NCBI GenBank assembly: GCA_048527645.1
Contig: DBGFNI010000139.1
Span: 1-9,700 of the forward strand
Length of the DNA: 9,700 nt
Reading direction: 5' to 3'
Origin: HGM12669 sp048527645
Lineage (GTDB): Bacteria > Bacillota > Clostridia > Oscillospirales > CAG-272
Part shown: positions 1 through 9,700 of the stretch, one piece after another
Layout: each line of letters begins with the position of its first letter
How positions within the stretch are numbered: the stretch's first letter is position 1
Translations under genes and position numbers: made by a program
Notes under the pieces: model-generated
Databases searched by the model: none
Seen by the model: only the letters and a program-made list of their open reading frames with translations
Told to the model about the DNA's origin: nothing

Positions 1-17
1 TCAATTCTCATGAAGGC

Positions 18-42
18 TTTTCAACAATTTTGAAAATTTTTT
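18..42 (+). terminator. Possible weak terminator or attenuator upstream of rpoB
   Basis: A seven-base-pair inverted repeat (TTTTCAA at 18-24, TTGAAAA at 30-36) with a five-base loop is followed directly by six T residues (37-42) and a further T-rich stretch to 51. This has the layout of an intrinsic terminator, but the stem has only one G-C pair, so it would be leaky at best. In many bacteria partial termination between rplL and rpoB sets the ratio of ribosomal protein to RNA polymerase mRNA, and this element sits where such an attenuator would be. The preceding gene is not in the window, so that role is inference. Confidence 0.3.
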
Positions 43-58
43 CCTGTTTTTGCGCGGC

Positions 59-83
59 ATACGTCGGATTTTCCGGCGGGTAT
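59..83 (+). other. Stem-loop in the rpoB leader
   Basis: ATAC (59-62) can pair with GTAT (80-83), and GTCGGA (63-68) with TCCGGC (72-77) through one G-U wobble. This gives about ten base pairs with a two-base bulge (78-79) and a TTT loop (69-71). No T-run follows, so it is not a terminator. It could be an RNA processing site or a protein-binding structure in the rpoB leader, but short GC-containing hairpins also arise by chance. Only the pairing is seen; the role is not known. Confidence 0.3.
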
Positions 84-130
84 CGTAAGCATCGCGGGAA
101 GGCAAGCGGTCTTCAAGGACGAAAAATAAC

Positions 131-138
131 AGAAGGAG
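131..138 (+). promoter_or_regulatory. Ribosome binding site of rpoB
   Basis: The sequence AGAAGGAG lies 11 bases before the ATG at 150 and is the only strong Shine-Dalgarno match in the leader. It supports 150 as the rpoB start rather than the in-frame ATG at 30, whose extra 40 residues do not resemble any RpoB. An out-of-frame ATG at 142 lies only three bases after the site, which is closer than usual for efficient initiation. Confidence 0.7.
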
Positions 139-149
139 TGTATGAGTTT

Positions 150-3878
<3,729 letters not shown>

Positions 3879-3893
3879 GAGAGGAGCGCAAAA

Positions 3894-6800
3894 ATGGATA
3901 AAAAGAATGAATTTGATTCAATAAAAATCGGTTTGGCTTCTCCCGAGCAGATCCTGTCCTGGTCGCACGGCGAGGTGACAAAGCCGGAAACCATCAACTA
4001 CCGCACGCTCAAAGCGGAGCGGGACGGTTTGTACTGCGAAAGAATCTTCGGACCGACAAAAGACTGGGAATGTCAGTGCGGTAAATACAAGCGCATCCGC
4101 TCGAAGGGCGTGGTCTGCGACCGCTGCGGCGTGGAGGTTACCACGAAAAAGGTGCGCCGCGAGCGCATGGGACACATTGAGCTGGCTTGTCCTGTTTCGC
4201 ACATCTGGTATTTCCGTGCCATCCCGTCCCGCATCGGCTTGCTGTTGGATATTTCTCCGAAGATGCTGGAAAAGGTGCTGTATTTCGCTTCGTATATTGT
4301 GATTGATCCCGGTGCGACGCCCCTGGAGAAATATCAGATTCTTTCGGAGAAGGAATACCGCGACAATTATGAAAAATATGAGACGGAATTCCGTGTCGGT
4401 ATGGGCGCGGAGGCCATTCAGGAACTGCTGGCGGAAATCGACGTGGAAAAGCTCTCCGCGGAGCTGCGTGAGTCTCTGGATCGTGTCAGCGGACAGAAAA
4501 AGGTTCGCCTGATCAAGAGACTGGAGGTTGTCGAGGCATTTCGGAAATCCGGCAACCGTCCGGAGTGGATGATTCTGACCCGGATTCCCGTGCTTCCGCC
4601 GGAAATCCGCCCGATGGTACAGCTCGACGGCGGTCGTTTTGCAACCTCCGATCTGAACGATTTGTACCGCCGCGTGATCAGCCGCAACAACCGTTTGAAG
4701 CGCATGATCGAGCTTTCCGCACCGGAAATCATCGTCCGCAATGAGAAGCGGATGCTGCAGGAGGCAGTGGACGCGCTGATTGACAACGGCCGCCGCGGCA
4801 AGCCTGTCACCGGCCCGAACAACCGTCCGCTCAAATCTCTGTCTGAAATGCTGCGCGGTAAGCAGGGGCGTTTCCGTCAGAATCTGCTTGGTAAGCGTGT
4901 GGACTATTCCGGCCGTTCCGTTATTGTCGTCGGCCCGACGCTCAAGCTGTATCAGTGCGGTCTGCCCAAAGAAATGGCGCTGGAGCTGTTCAAGCCCTTT
5001 GTGATGAAGCGATTGGTGGAAACACAGAAGGCCTCCAACATCAAAGACGCCAAGAAAAAGGTGGAAAAGGTCAACAACGACGTTTGGGATGCACTGGAAA
5101 ATGTGATCAAAGAGCATCCCGTTATGCTCAACCGTGCGCCGACGCTGCACAAGCTCTCCATTCAGGCGTTTGAGCCGGTTTTGGTAGAGGGCAGAGCAAT
5201 CAAACTGCATCCGCTGGTGTGCTCCGCGTTCAACGCAGACTTCGACGGCGACCAGATGCCGGTGCATGTCCCGCTGTCCAGCGAGGCACAGGCGGAGGTT
5301 CGTTTCCTGATGCTTTCCGCCAACAACCTGTTAAAGCCGGTGGACGGCCGTGCGGTTGCCGTTCCCTCGCAGGATATGGTGCTCGGCTCTTACTATCTGA
5401 CCATCGACAAGCCCGGTGAGATCGGTGAGGGCAAGGCGTTCCGTGATTTCAACGAAGCCATGATGGCTTATGAGAATCACGAGCTGGGGCTGCATGCCTC
5501 GATCAAGTGCCGTGTGTTCAAGGAAAAGGACGGCGTGATGCAGTCCAAGGTGATCACCACCACCCTCGGCCGACTGATCTTTAATCAGCCGATCCCGCAG
5601 AACCTGGGCTTTGTTGACCGTTCCGACCCGGAAAAGTTCTTTGATCTGGAGGTAGATTTCGTTACCACCAAGAAGGAACTGGGCGAAATTGTCGACCGTT
5701 GTATCAAGACGCAGTCTGCCACCGTCACGGCGCAGGTGCTCGACGATATCAAGAATATGGGCTACAAGTATTCTACCAAGGGCTCTCTGTCGATTTCTTA
5801 TGCGGATATTACCGTTCCGAAGGAAAAGAAGGAAATGGTTGCCGCGGCGGAGCAGAAGGTGGAAGAGATCAACAACATGTTCCAGATGGGTATGTTCAGC
5901 GAAGACGAGCGTTACCGTCATGTGATCAAGGTTTGGGAACAGACCACAAAGGACGTCACCGCCGCTTTGCAGAACTCCATGGATCGCTACAATTCCATCA
6001 AGATGATGAGCGACTCCGGTGCCCGCGGATCTATGGCACAGATGCGACAGCTTGCCGGTATGCGCGGACTGATGTTCGCTGCAAACGGTCGTACCATGGA
6101 ACTGCCGATCAAATCGAACTTCAAAGAGGGCATGGATATTCTGGAGTACTTTATCGGTGCCCGCGGTTCCAGAAAATCTCTGTCTGATACCGCTCTGAAG
6201 ACGGCAGACTCCGGATATCTGACGCGTCGTCTGGTGGATGTCGCACAGGATGTGATTGTCCGCAGTCAGGACTGCGGCGATACGCATGGTGAGTGGGTCA
6301 GCGATATCATGGACGGCAACGAGCTGATTGAGCCGTTGAAGGACCGTCTGCCCGGCCGTTTTGTGATCGGCGACATCCAGGCGGCAAACGGCGATATCAT
6401 CGCGCATGACGGCGATATGCTGACGGAGAGTCAGGTCAAGCGCATTATCGCAGAGGGCATCGACAAGGTGCATATCCGCAGCGTGCTCTCCTGCCGTCTC
6501 AAGCACGGTATCTGCGCGCATTGCTACGGCGCGGATCTTGCATCCGGCAAGCTGGTCAGCATCGGCGAGGCAGTCGGTATCATTGCTGCACAGTCCATCG
6601 GTGAGCCCGGTACACAGCTGACCATGCGTACGTTCCACACCGGCGGTATCGCCGGCGCGAACATCACACAGGGTCTGCCCCGTGTCGAGGAGCTGTTTGA
6701 GGCGCGCCGCCCGAAGGTGACTGCTGTGATTGCGGAAGTCAGCGGCTATTGCCATATGACGGACGTGAAGAATCAGAGAAATATTGTGATCACATCGGAG

Positions 6801-7433
6801 GAATCCGGCGAGGAGGTTGCTTATGCAATTCCTTACGGTATTCATATTCTGGTGGAGGACGGCGATTATATCTCCAAGGGTATGGCGCTGACCGAGGGTT
6901 ATATGGCACCTGCGGATATTCTCCGCATCAGCGGTCTGGACGCGGCTTATCAGTATATTCTGCGTGAGGTGCAGAAGGTTTACCGTATTCAGAGCATTGA
7001 CATCAACGACAAGCACATCGAGGTCATCACCAGACAGATGACCCGGAAATGCGTGGTGGAGGATGCGGGAGATACCGAGATGCTGGTCGGCACGACCGTC
7101 GACGTGGCGGAATTTGAGACGGAAAATGAAGAAATCCGCAAACGCATTGACGCCGGTGAAATCGCACTGCGTCCCGCAACGGCGTCGCCGCTGCTGCTGG
7201 GTATCACCAAGGCTTCTCTGATGACCGAATCCTTCCTGTCTGCCGCTTCCTTCCAGGAAACCACAAAGGTTTTGACCGAGGCAGCGATCCGCGGCAAGGT
7301 CGACCATTTGCTGGGTCTGAAAGAAAATGTCATCATCGGTAAGCTGATTCCTGCCGGAACCGGTATGGAGTGCTACCGTGATGTGGAAGTTGTTCCTGTC
7401 GAGTCAGAACAGCAGACCGCCGAGGAGGCATAA
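3894..7433 (+). CDS. rpoC: DNA-directed RNA polymerase subunit beta'
   Basis: This 1179-residue protein is the beta' subunit, which carries the catalytic magnesium site, bridge helix, trigger loop and most of the clamp. The start is preceded by GAGGAG (3881-3886) at seven bases. The N-terminal zinc site is C60, C62, C75 and C78. The invariant catalytic motif NADFDGDQM is at residues 447-455 and holds D449, D451 and D453. The bridge-helix region is about 751-790, with an unusual hinge GARGSRKS at 755-762. The second zinc site is C794, C867, C874 and C877. The trigger-loop segment MRTFHTGG is at 911-918, with catalytic H915. There is no large trigger-loop insertion of the proteobacterial type, and the sequence runs directly into ITQGLPRVEELFEAR, as in Firmicutes. 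Length is close to B. subtilis RpoC (1199). The gene forms one operon with rpoB and ends just before a strong hairpin. Confidence 0.99.
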   Translation: MDKKNEFDSIKIGLASPEQILSWSHGEVTKPETINYRTLKAERDGLYCERIFGPTKDWECQCGKYKRIRSKGVVCDRCGVEVTTKKVRRERMGHIELACPVSHIWYFRAIPSRIGLLLDISPKMLEKVLYFASYIVIDPGATPLEKYQILSEKEYRDNYEKYETEFRVGMGAEAIQELLAEIDVEKLSAELRESLDRVSGQKKVRLIKRLEVVEAFRKSGNRPEWMILTRIPVLPPEIRPMVQLDGGRFATSDLNDLYRRVISRNNRLKRMIELSAPEIIVRNEKRMLQEAVDALIDNGRRGKPVTGPNNRPLKSLSEMLRGKQGRFRQNLLGKRVDYSGRSVIVVGPTLKLYQCGLPKEMALELFKPFVMKRLVETQKASNIKDAKKKVEKVNNDVWDALENVIKEHPVMLNRAPTLHKLSIQAFEPVLVEGRAIKLHPLVCSAFNADFDGDQMPVHVPLSSEAQAEVRFLMLSANNLLKPVDGRAVAVPSQDMVLGSYYLTIDKPGEIGEGKAFRDFNEAMMAYENHELGLHASIKCRVFKEKDGVMQSKVITTTLGRLIFNQPIPQNLGFVDRSDPEKFFDLEVDFVTTKKELGEIVDRCIKTQSATVTAQVLDDIKNMGYKYSTKGSLSISYADITVPKEKKEMVAAAEQKVEEINNMFQMGMFSEDERYRHVIKVWEQTTKDVTAALQNSMDRYNSIKMMSDSGARGSMAQMRQLAGMRGLMFAANGRTMELPIKSNFKEGMDILEYFIGARGSRKSLSDTALKTADSGYLTRRLVDVAQDVIVRSQDCGDTHGEWVSDIMDGNELIEPLKDRLPGRFVIGDIQAANGDIIAHDGDMLTESQVKRIIAEGIDKVHIRSVLSCRLKHGICAHCYGADLASGKLVSIGEAVGIIAAQSIGEPGTQLTMRTFHTGGIAGANITQGLPRVEELFEARRPKVTAVIAEVSGYCHMTDVKNQRNIVITSEESGEEVAYAIPYGIHILVEDGDYISKGMALTEGYMAPADILRISGLDAAYQYILREVQKVYRIQSIDINDKHIEVITRQMTRKCVVEDAGDTEMLVGTTVDVAEFETENEEIRKRIDAGEIALRPATASPLLLGITKASLMTESFLSAASFQETTKVLTEAAIRGKVDHLLGLKENVIIGKLIPAGTGMECYRDVEVVPVESEQQTAEEA

Positions 7434-7437
7434 AGAC

Positions 7438-7479
7438 AAAGAGGCTGCGCCTGTTATGACACAGGAACAGCCTCTTTTT
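7438..7479 (+). terminator. Intrinsic terminator between rpoC and the convergent membrane gene
   Basis: AAAGAGGCTG (7438-7447) pairs perfectly with CAGCCTCTTT (7468-7477), giving a ten-base-pair stem. A two-by-two internal loop follows, then an upper stem of CCTGT (7450-7454) with ACAGG (7461-7465) and a six-base loop. A T5 tract (7475-7479) overlaps the + strand end. Read on the - strand the stem ends in TTTGTCTTTA, so it can also stop transcription of the convergent gene ending at 7522. It begins five bases after the rpoC stop codon, overlapping no coding sequence. Confidence 0.9.
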
Positions 7480-7521
7480 CAAAAGCAGCGACGGTATCGG
7501 GGATCGTGCGGAAGGGCCAGA

Positions 7522-7953
7522 CTACTTTCGCTTCAGTCTGCGCTTCTTTTTCCCGCCGTGGGTGGATGTATACCCGCCCAGCACCGAGACGCCGAGCGCG
7601 ATGGCGTAGCATAGGAGCTGACGCGTTGCTGGCAGGTTCTGCGGGAAGGAAAGGGAAACCATCCAGAGCACCGTGAGATAAGCGACGCCGCATGCCAGCC
7701 CGCACAGAATGCCTTTTTCCCGGTTCTTTCTCCCGCAAGCGAGCCCGCCCACGAAGGCGGCTGTGAGCGTGAGCAAAAAGCCGAGATAGGGCAGAAGCGC
7801 TGCGGGGTCGGCTGTGTTGTATGCAATCAGTGCGGCAAAAATGAGCAAAAACGCGTGAACGCCCAGCGACCACAGTGCGCCGAACAGGACACTTTTCAGA
7901 AACGATGTGGTCGGTGCGGCTTTGCCGCGGTGCAGTCTTTGTGCTGCGTCCAT
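7522..7953 (-). CDS. Four-helix membrane protein, TIGR04086 (YrzE-like) type
   Basis: This small protein of 143 residues has four predicted membrane helices at about 21-45, 52-73, 81-103 and 111-129. Positive charge sits at the N-terminus (RLHRGK), in the loop between helices 2 and 3 (RKNREK, 75-80) and in the C-terminal tail (KKKRRLKRK, 135-143), which places both ends in the cytoplasm. Size, helix count, small-residue-rich helices and the GGY near the end of helix 4 resemble the TIGR04086 family of Firmicutes membrane proteins, whose function is not known. Family assignment is by recall of its general look, not by a search. The start is supported by GGAGGA (+ strand tcctcc at 7961-7966), seven bases upstream. 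The gene converges on rpoC across a shared terminator and diverges from the Nudix gene. No clear consensus promoter stands out in 7967-8096. Confidence 0.8.
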   Translation of the reverse strand: MDAAQRLHRGKAAPTTSFLKSVLFGALWSLGVHAFLLIFAALIAYNTADPAALLPYLGFLLTLTAAFVGGLACGRKNREKGILCGLACGVAYLTVLWMVSLSFPQNLPATRQLLCYAIALGVSVLGGYTSTHGGKKKRRLKRK

Positions 7954-8110
7954 GATAGATTCCTCCGGTTGCGGTTGTAATCTCTTGTTATGAATGTATG
8001 CACTTGTCCTGATTAATATGCCGTTTTGCCTCTGCGGGATTGCGATACGGCTCGGGGCGGTGTCGGCGTCGGATTTGAAATGCCGGAGATCAGTATAGGA
8101 GAAGCAAAAA

Positions 8111-8689
8111 ATGTCGAAAAAAACAAATTTGTATTCTGAGGCGCATTTGATAGAGCGTCATCTTTCTACGGAAGAGATTTTTCAGGGCAGGATCATGCAT
8201 GTTATCCGCGATACCGTTGCTCTGCCGGACGGAAAAGAGACAACGCGCGAGGTCTTGCGCCATCGCGGCGCGGCGTGCGTGATTCCGCTGACGGACGAGG
8301 GGGAGGTGCTGATGGTGCGCCAGTACCGATATCCCATCGGCAGTGTGCTGACAGAGATTCCGGCTGGAAAACTGGACAGTGCTGACGAGGATCCGCTCTC
8401 TGCCGCCAAGCGCGAGTTGCGGGAGGAGACCGGGGCAACCGCGGATATTTGGCTGGATTTGGGCGTGTTTTACGGCGCACCGGCGTATACGGACGAGGCG
8501 GTGCATATGTATGCGGCGAAAAATCTGCATTTCGGCGCGCAGCAGCTGGACGCAGGCGAGTTTTTGGATGTGTGCCGCGTTCCGCTGGAGGAGCTGGTCG
8601 CTCAAACGCTGAACGGGGAGATAACGGACGGGAAAACGCAGGTTGCCATTCTCAAGCTGGCTGCCTTGGTGCAGCAGAAACGGTTTTGA
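8111..8689 (+). CDS. Nudix hydrolase, probable ADP-ribose pyrophosphatase
   Basis: The 192-residue protein is a Nudix hydrolase, a cytoplasmic Mg-dependent enzyme that cleaves nucleoside diphosphates linked to another group. The Nudix box is at residues 86-108: G86, E93, then R101, E102, E105, E106 and G108 in RELREETG. It has six rather than five residues between the first Gly and Glu. P124 lies 16 residues after the box, the spacing typical of ADP-ribose pyrophosphatases, and VRQYRYPI (69-76) with EIPAGK (82-87) is also typical of that subgroup (NudF/YqkG-like). Such enzymes split ADP-ribose into AMP and ribose 5-phosphate. The N-terminal strand region 13-50 fits the domain-swapped dimer arm of this subgroup. 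AGGAGAA (8097-8103) lies seven bases before the ATG. Exact substrate cannot be fixed from sequence. The gene stands alone, divergent from the membrane gene. Confidence 0.92.
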   Translation: MSKKTNLYSEAHLIERHLSTEEIFQGRIMHVIRDTVALPDGKETTREVLRHRGAACVIPLTDEGEVLMVRQYRYPIGSVLTEIPAGKLDSADEDPLSAAKRELREETGATADIWLDLGVFYGAPAYTDEAVHMYAAKNLHFGAQQLDAGEFLDVCRVPLEELVAQTLNGEITDGKTQVAILKLAALVQQKRF

Positions 8690-8730
8690 CAGAAAACGCA
8701 CCGCATACGGCTTTTGCCCACACGGTACTT

Positions 8731-8824
8731 TGAAAATGGGGATTGCCGCCTCGCAGTGATATGAAAAAGGGTATTGCTGCTGTGGTGTGATGTAAAAAAG
8801 GGTATTGCCGCCGCAATACCCTTT
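8731..8824. repeat. Three degenerate 31-bp direct repeats
   Basis: Three head-to-tail units start at 8731, 8762 and 8793. Each opens with TGAAAA or TAAAAA and continues with GGGTATTGC (GGGGATTGC in unit 1). Units 1 and 2 match at 22 of 31 positions. Unit 3 shares the first 20 bases closely with unit 2 (18 of 20), then turns into the 3' arm of a terminator hairpin. The repeats fill the space between two convergent genes. They look like duplicated copies of a terminator arm, though the origin is inference. Confidence 0.6.
8794..8824 (-). terminator. Intrinsic terminator of the cysteine-rich gene, usable from both sides
   Basis: AAAGGGTATTGC (8797-8808) pairs perfectly with GCAATACCCTTT (8813-8824) over twelve base pairs around a four-base CGCC loop. 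On the - strand the hairpin ends in a run of six T residues (complement of 8794-8799), and it begins 22 bases after the stop codon of the cysteine-rich gene, which is a textbook arrangement. On the + strand it ends in TTTCTGTTT and could also end Nudix transcripts, 107 bases after that gene's stop. Confidence 0.88.
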
Positions 8825-8846
8825 CTGTTTGCGTGGAGCGGCGCTG

Positions 8847-9686
8847 TTATCTGCCGCAGCCGCAGTGACCCTCATCCTCATGATGATGATGCGGGCGCGC
8901 GCAGAACTGATCCGTGGGAAACGCCATGTGACGGAAGCTTGCACAGGGGTCATCGGTGTCTTCAAACACACATTCCTTTTCCGGCACGCAGAATTCCGAC
9001 GCGCTGACAACGAACTGTCCTTCCCGCTCCAGGCGAAGCACGGAGAACAGACCGAAGGAGATCAGCAACAGGTGGTTGACGTCATTTTCGCGTGCGAGCT
9101 GTTCGCCGTCCAGTCTGCCCAGCACATAGTCCGGGATGTCCTCTACACAGCAGCAACAGCCGCAGTTGCATTTGCAGCGTTCAACGACTTTGGTGCCCAG
9201 CACCACGGGATCTGCAACATCCAGTACCGCAGAGGGCAGGATGGAGTCGCAGCCGCGGCAGAAGTCGGGCATGGAACAGAAGCCGTCACCCTCGGGTGCG
9301 CTGCGGAAGGTGCGGACGTTCTTCTCTGACCCGAAGAGGATCGCGGTCTTGTCAATTACGGCGATGCCGCAGACTTCTTGCGTCCCTCTGCCGGGACAGG
9401 TGCACACTTCAAAGACGCAGCGGATATACAGACGGATCATAACCTGAAAAAAGCCGCGGTTGAAGCTCAGGGGGGATACGGATATGTTACTTCCTACAAC
9501 GCTTGCACATTTGATGCGGATCGAACCGGAACGCTCGACGATTTCCTGTCCGGTGCAGCTCAAGAAAACGCGAACGTCCTCAAAACAGTCTTTGTCACGG
9601 CAGCTGTCCAATATCTGGTTGACATCAATGTGAACCTGACTATGCTGCGACGAAGCGGAAGAACAGAGGTTTCTGCTTTCAGCCAT
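8847..9686 (-). CDS. Cysteine-rich conserved protein of unknown function
   Basis: I recall similar uncharacterised proteins from clostridial genomes but cannot give a function. The 279-residue protein has 25 cysteines (about 9 percent). They include a dense cluster, CKCNCGCCCC, at residues 171-180, and paired cysteines at 29/34, 95/97, 143/146, 233/239 and 275/277. The tail (266-277) is HHHHEDEGHCGC, a likely metal-binding stretch. No signal peptide or membrane helix is evident. Segments such as VHIDVNQILDSC (18-29), FNRGFFQV (75-82), ILFGSEKNVRTFRS (116-129) and FSVLRLEREGQFVV (214-227) look like ordered beta-rich structure around the Cys cluster. The layout would suit metal binding or a disulfide- or coat-like structural role, both unproven. 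The start ATG follows AGGA (9697-9700) by ten bases, but the frame stays open to the window edge, so an earlier start cannot be excluded. A strong terminator follows the stop codon. Confidence 0.82.
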   Translation of the reverse strand: MAESRNLCSSASSQHSQVHIDVNQILDSCRDKDCFEDVRVFLSCTGQEIVERSGSIRIKCASVVGSNISVSPLSFNRGFFQVMIRLYIRCVFEVCTCPGRGTQEVCGIAVIDKTAILFGSEKNVRTFRSAPEGDGFCSMPDFCRGCDSILPSAVLDVADPVVLGTKVVERCKCNCGCCCCVEDIPDYVLGRLDGEQLARENDVNHLLLISFGLFSVLRLEREGQFVVSASEFCVPEKECVFEDTDDPCASFRHMAFPTDQFCARPHHHHEDEGHCGCGR

Positions 9687-9700
9687 AGGTTCAATTTCCT

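Noticed and set aside
30..149. An extra 40-residue N-terminal extension of RpoB from the ATG at 30
   Set aside because: The added residues do not resemble RpoB, no ribosome binding site precedes 30, and the stretch overlaps the leader hairpins. The AGAAGGAG site points to 150.
7967..8096. Possible promoters for the divergent membrane and Nudix genes (such as TTGTAA with TATGCA, or the TTAATAT segment)
   Set aside because: The matches to -35 and -10 consensus are too weak (about four of six each) to report as features.
8731..8824. Short CRISPR-like array
   Set aside because: The units are contiguous and degenerate with no unique spacers, one forms a terminator, and no cas genes are present.
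8090..9010. A 306-residue - strand open frame spanning the Nudix gene, the repeats and part of the cysteine-rich gene
   Set aside because: It crosses two real genes and a terminator, has low-complexity translation, and no ribosome binding site or domain supports it.
8805..9329. A 174-residue + strand open frame opposite the cysteine-rich gene
   Set aside because: It begins inside the terminator hairpin and is antisense to a gene with a good terminator; no domain is seen.

Overview
The window looks like a chromosome segment from a Gram-positive, anaerobic Clostridia-type bacterium, most likely of the Oscillospirales (Ruminococcaceae/Oscillospiraceae). The evidence is a Firmicutes-type RpoB/RpoC pair with no large proteobacterial insertions, strong AAGGAG/GGAGG-like ribosome binding sites, a TIGR04086-type four-helix membrane protein, and a cysteine-rich protein of a kind I recall from clostridial genomes. 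Coding DNA is moderately GC-rich while the gene junctions are A/T-richer. The taxonomic call is inference from family resemblance; no 16S or other marker is present.

Layout. Positions 1-149 are a leader upstream of rpoB (the preceding gene, usually rplL, is not visible) and contain two possible RNA hairpins. rpoB (150-3878) and rpoC (3894-7433) follow on the + strand 15 nt apart and encode the two catalytic subunits of RNA polymerase. They end at a strong hairpin (7438-7477) that can serve both strands. Beyond it the gene direction alternates: a small four-helix membrane protein on the - strand (7522-7953), a Nudix hydrolase resembling ADP-ribose pyrophosphatase on the + strand (8111-8689), and a cysteine-rich protein of unknown function on the - strand (8847-9686). 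The second convergent junction (8690-8846) holds three degenerate 31-bp direct repeats, the last of which forms a perfect 12-bp terminator hairpin.

How the parts work together. rpoB and rpoC are one transcription and translation unit whose products join alpha, omega and sigma subunits. The three downstream genes have no visible functional link to RNA polymerase or to each other; each sits in its own transcription unit separated by terminators or by a divergent promoter region. I see no mobile element, CRISPR array, tRNA, rRNA or defence system. The points most worth a second look are the cysteine/histidine-rich orphan protein, the acidic C-terminal tail on RpoB, the structured rpoB leader, the repeat-plus-terminator cluster, and a changed bridge-helix hinge in RpoC. 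Nothing here convincingly forms a new multi-gene system.
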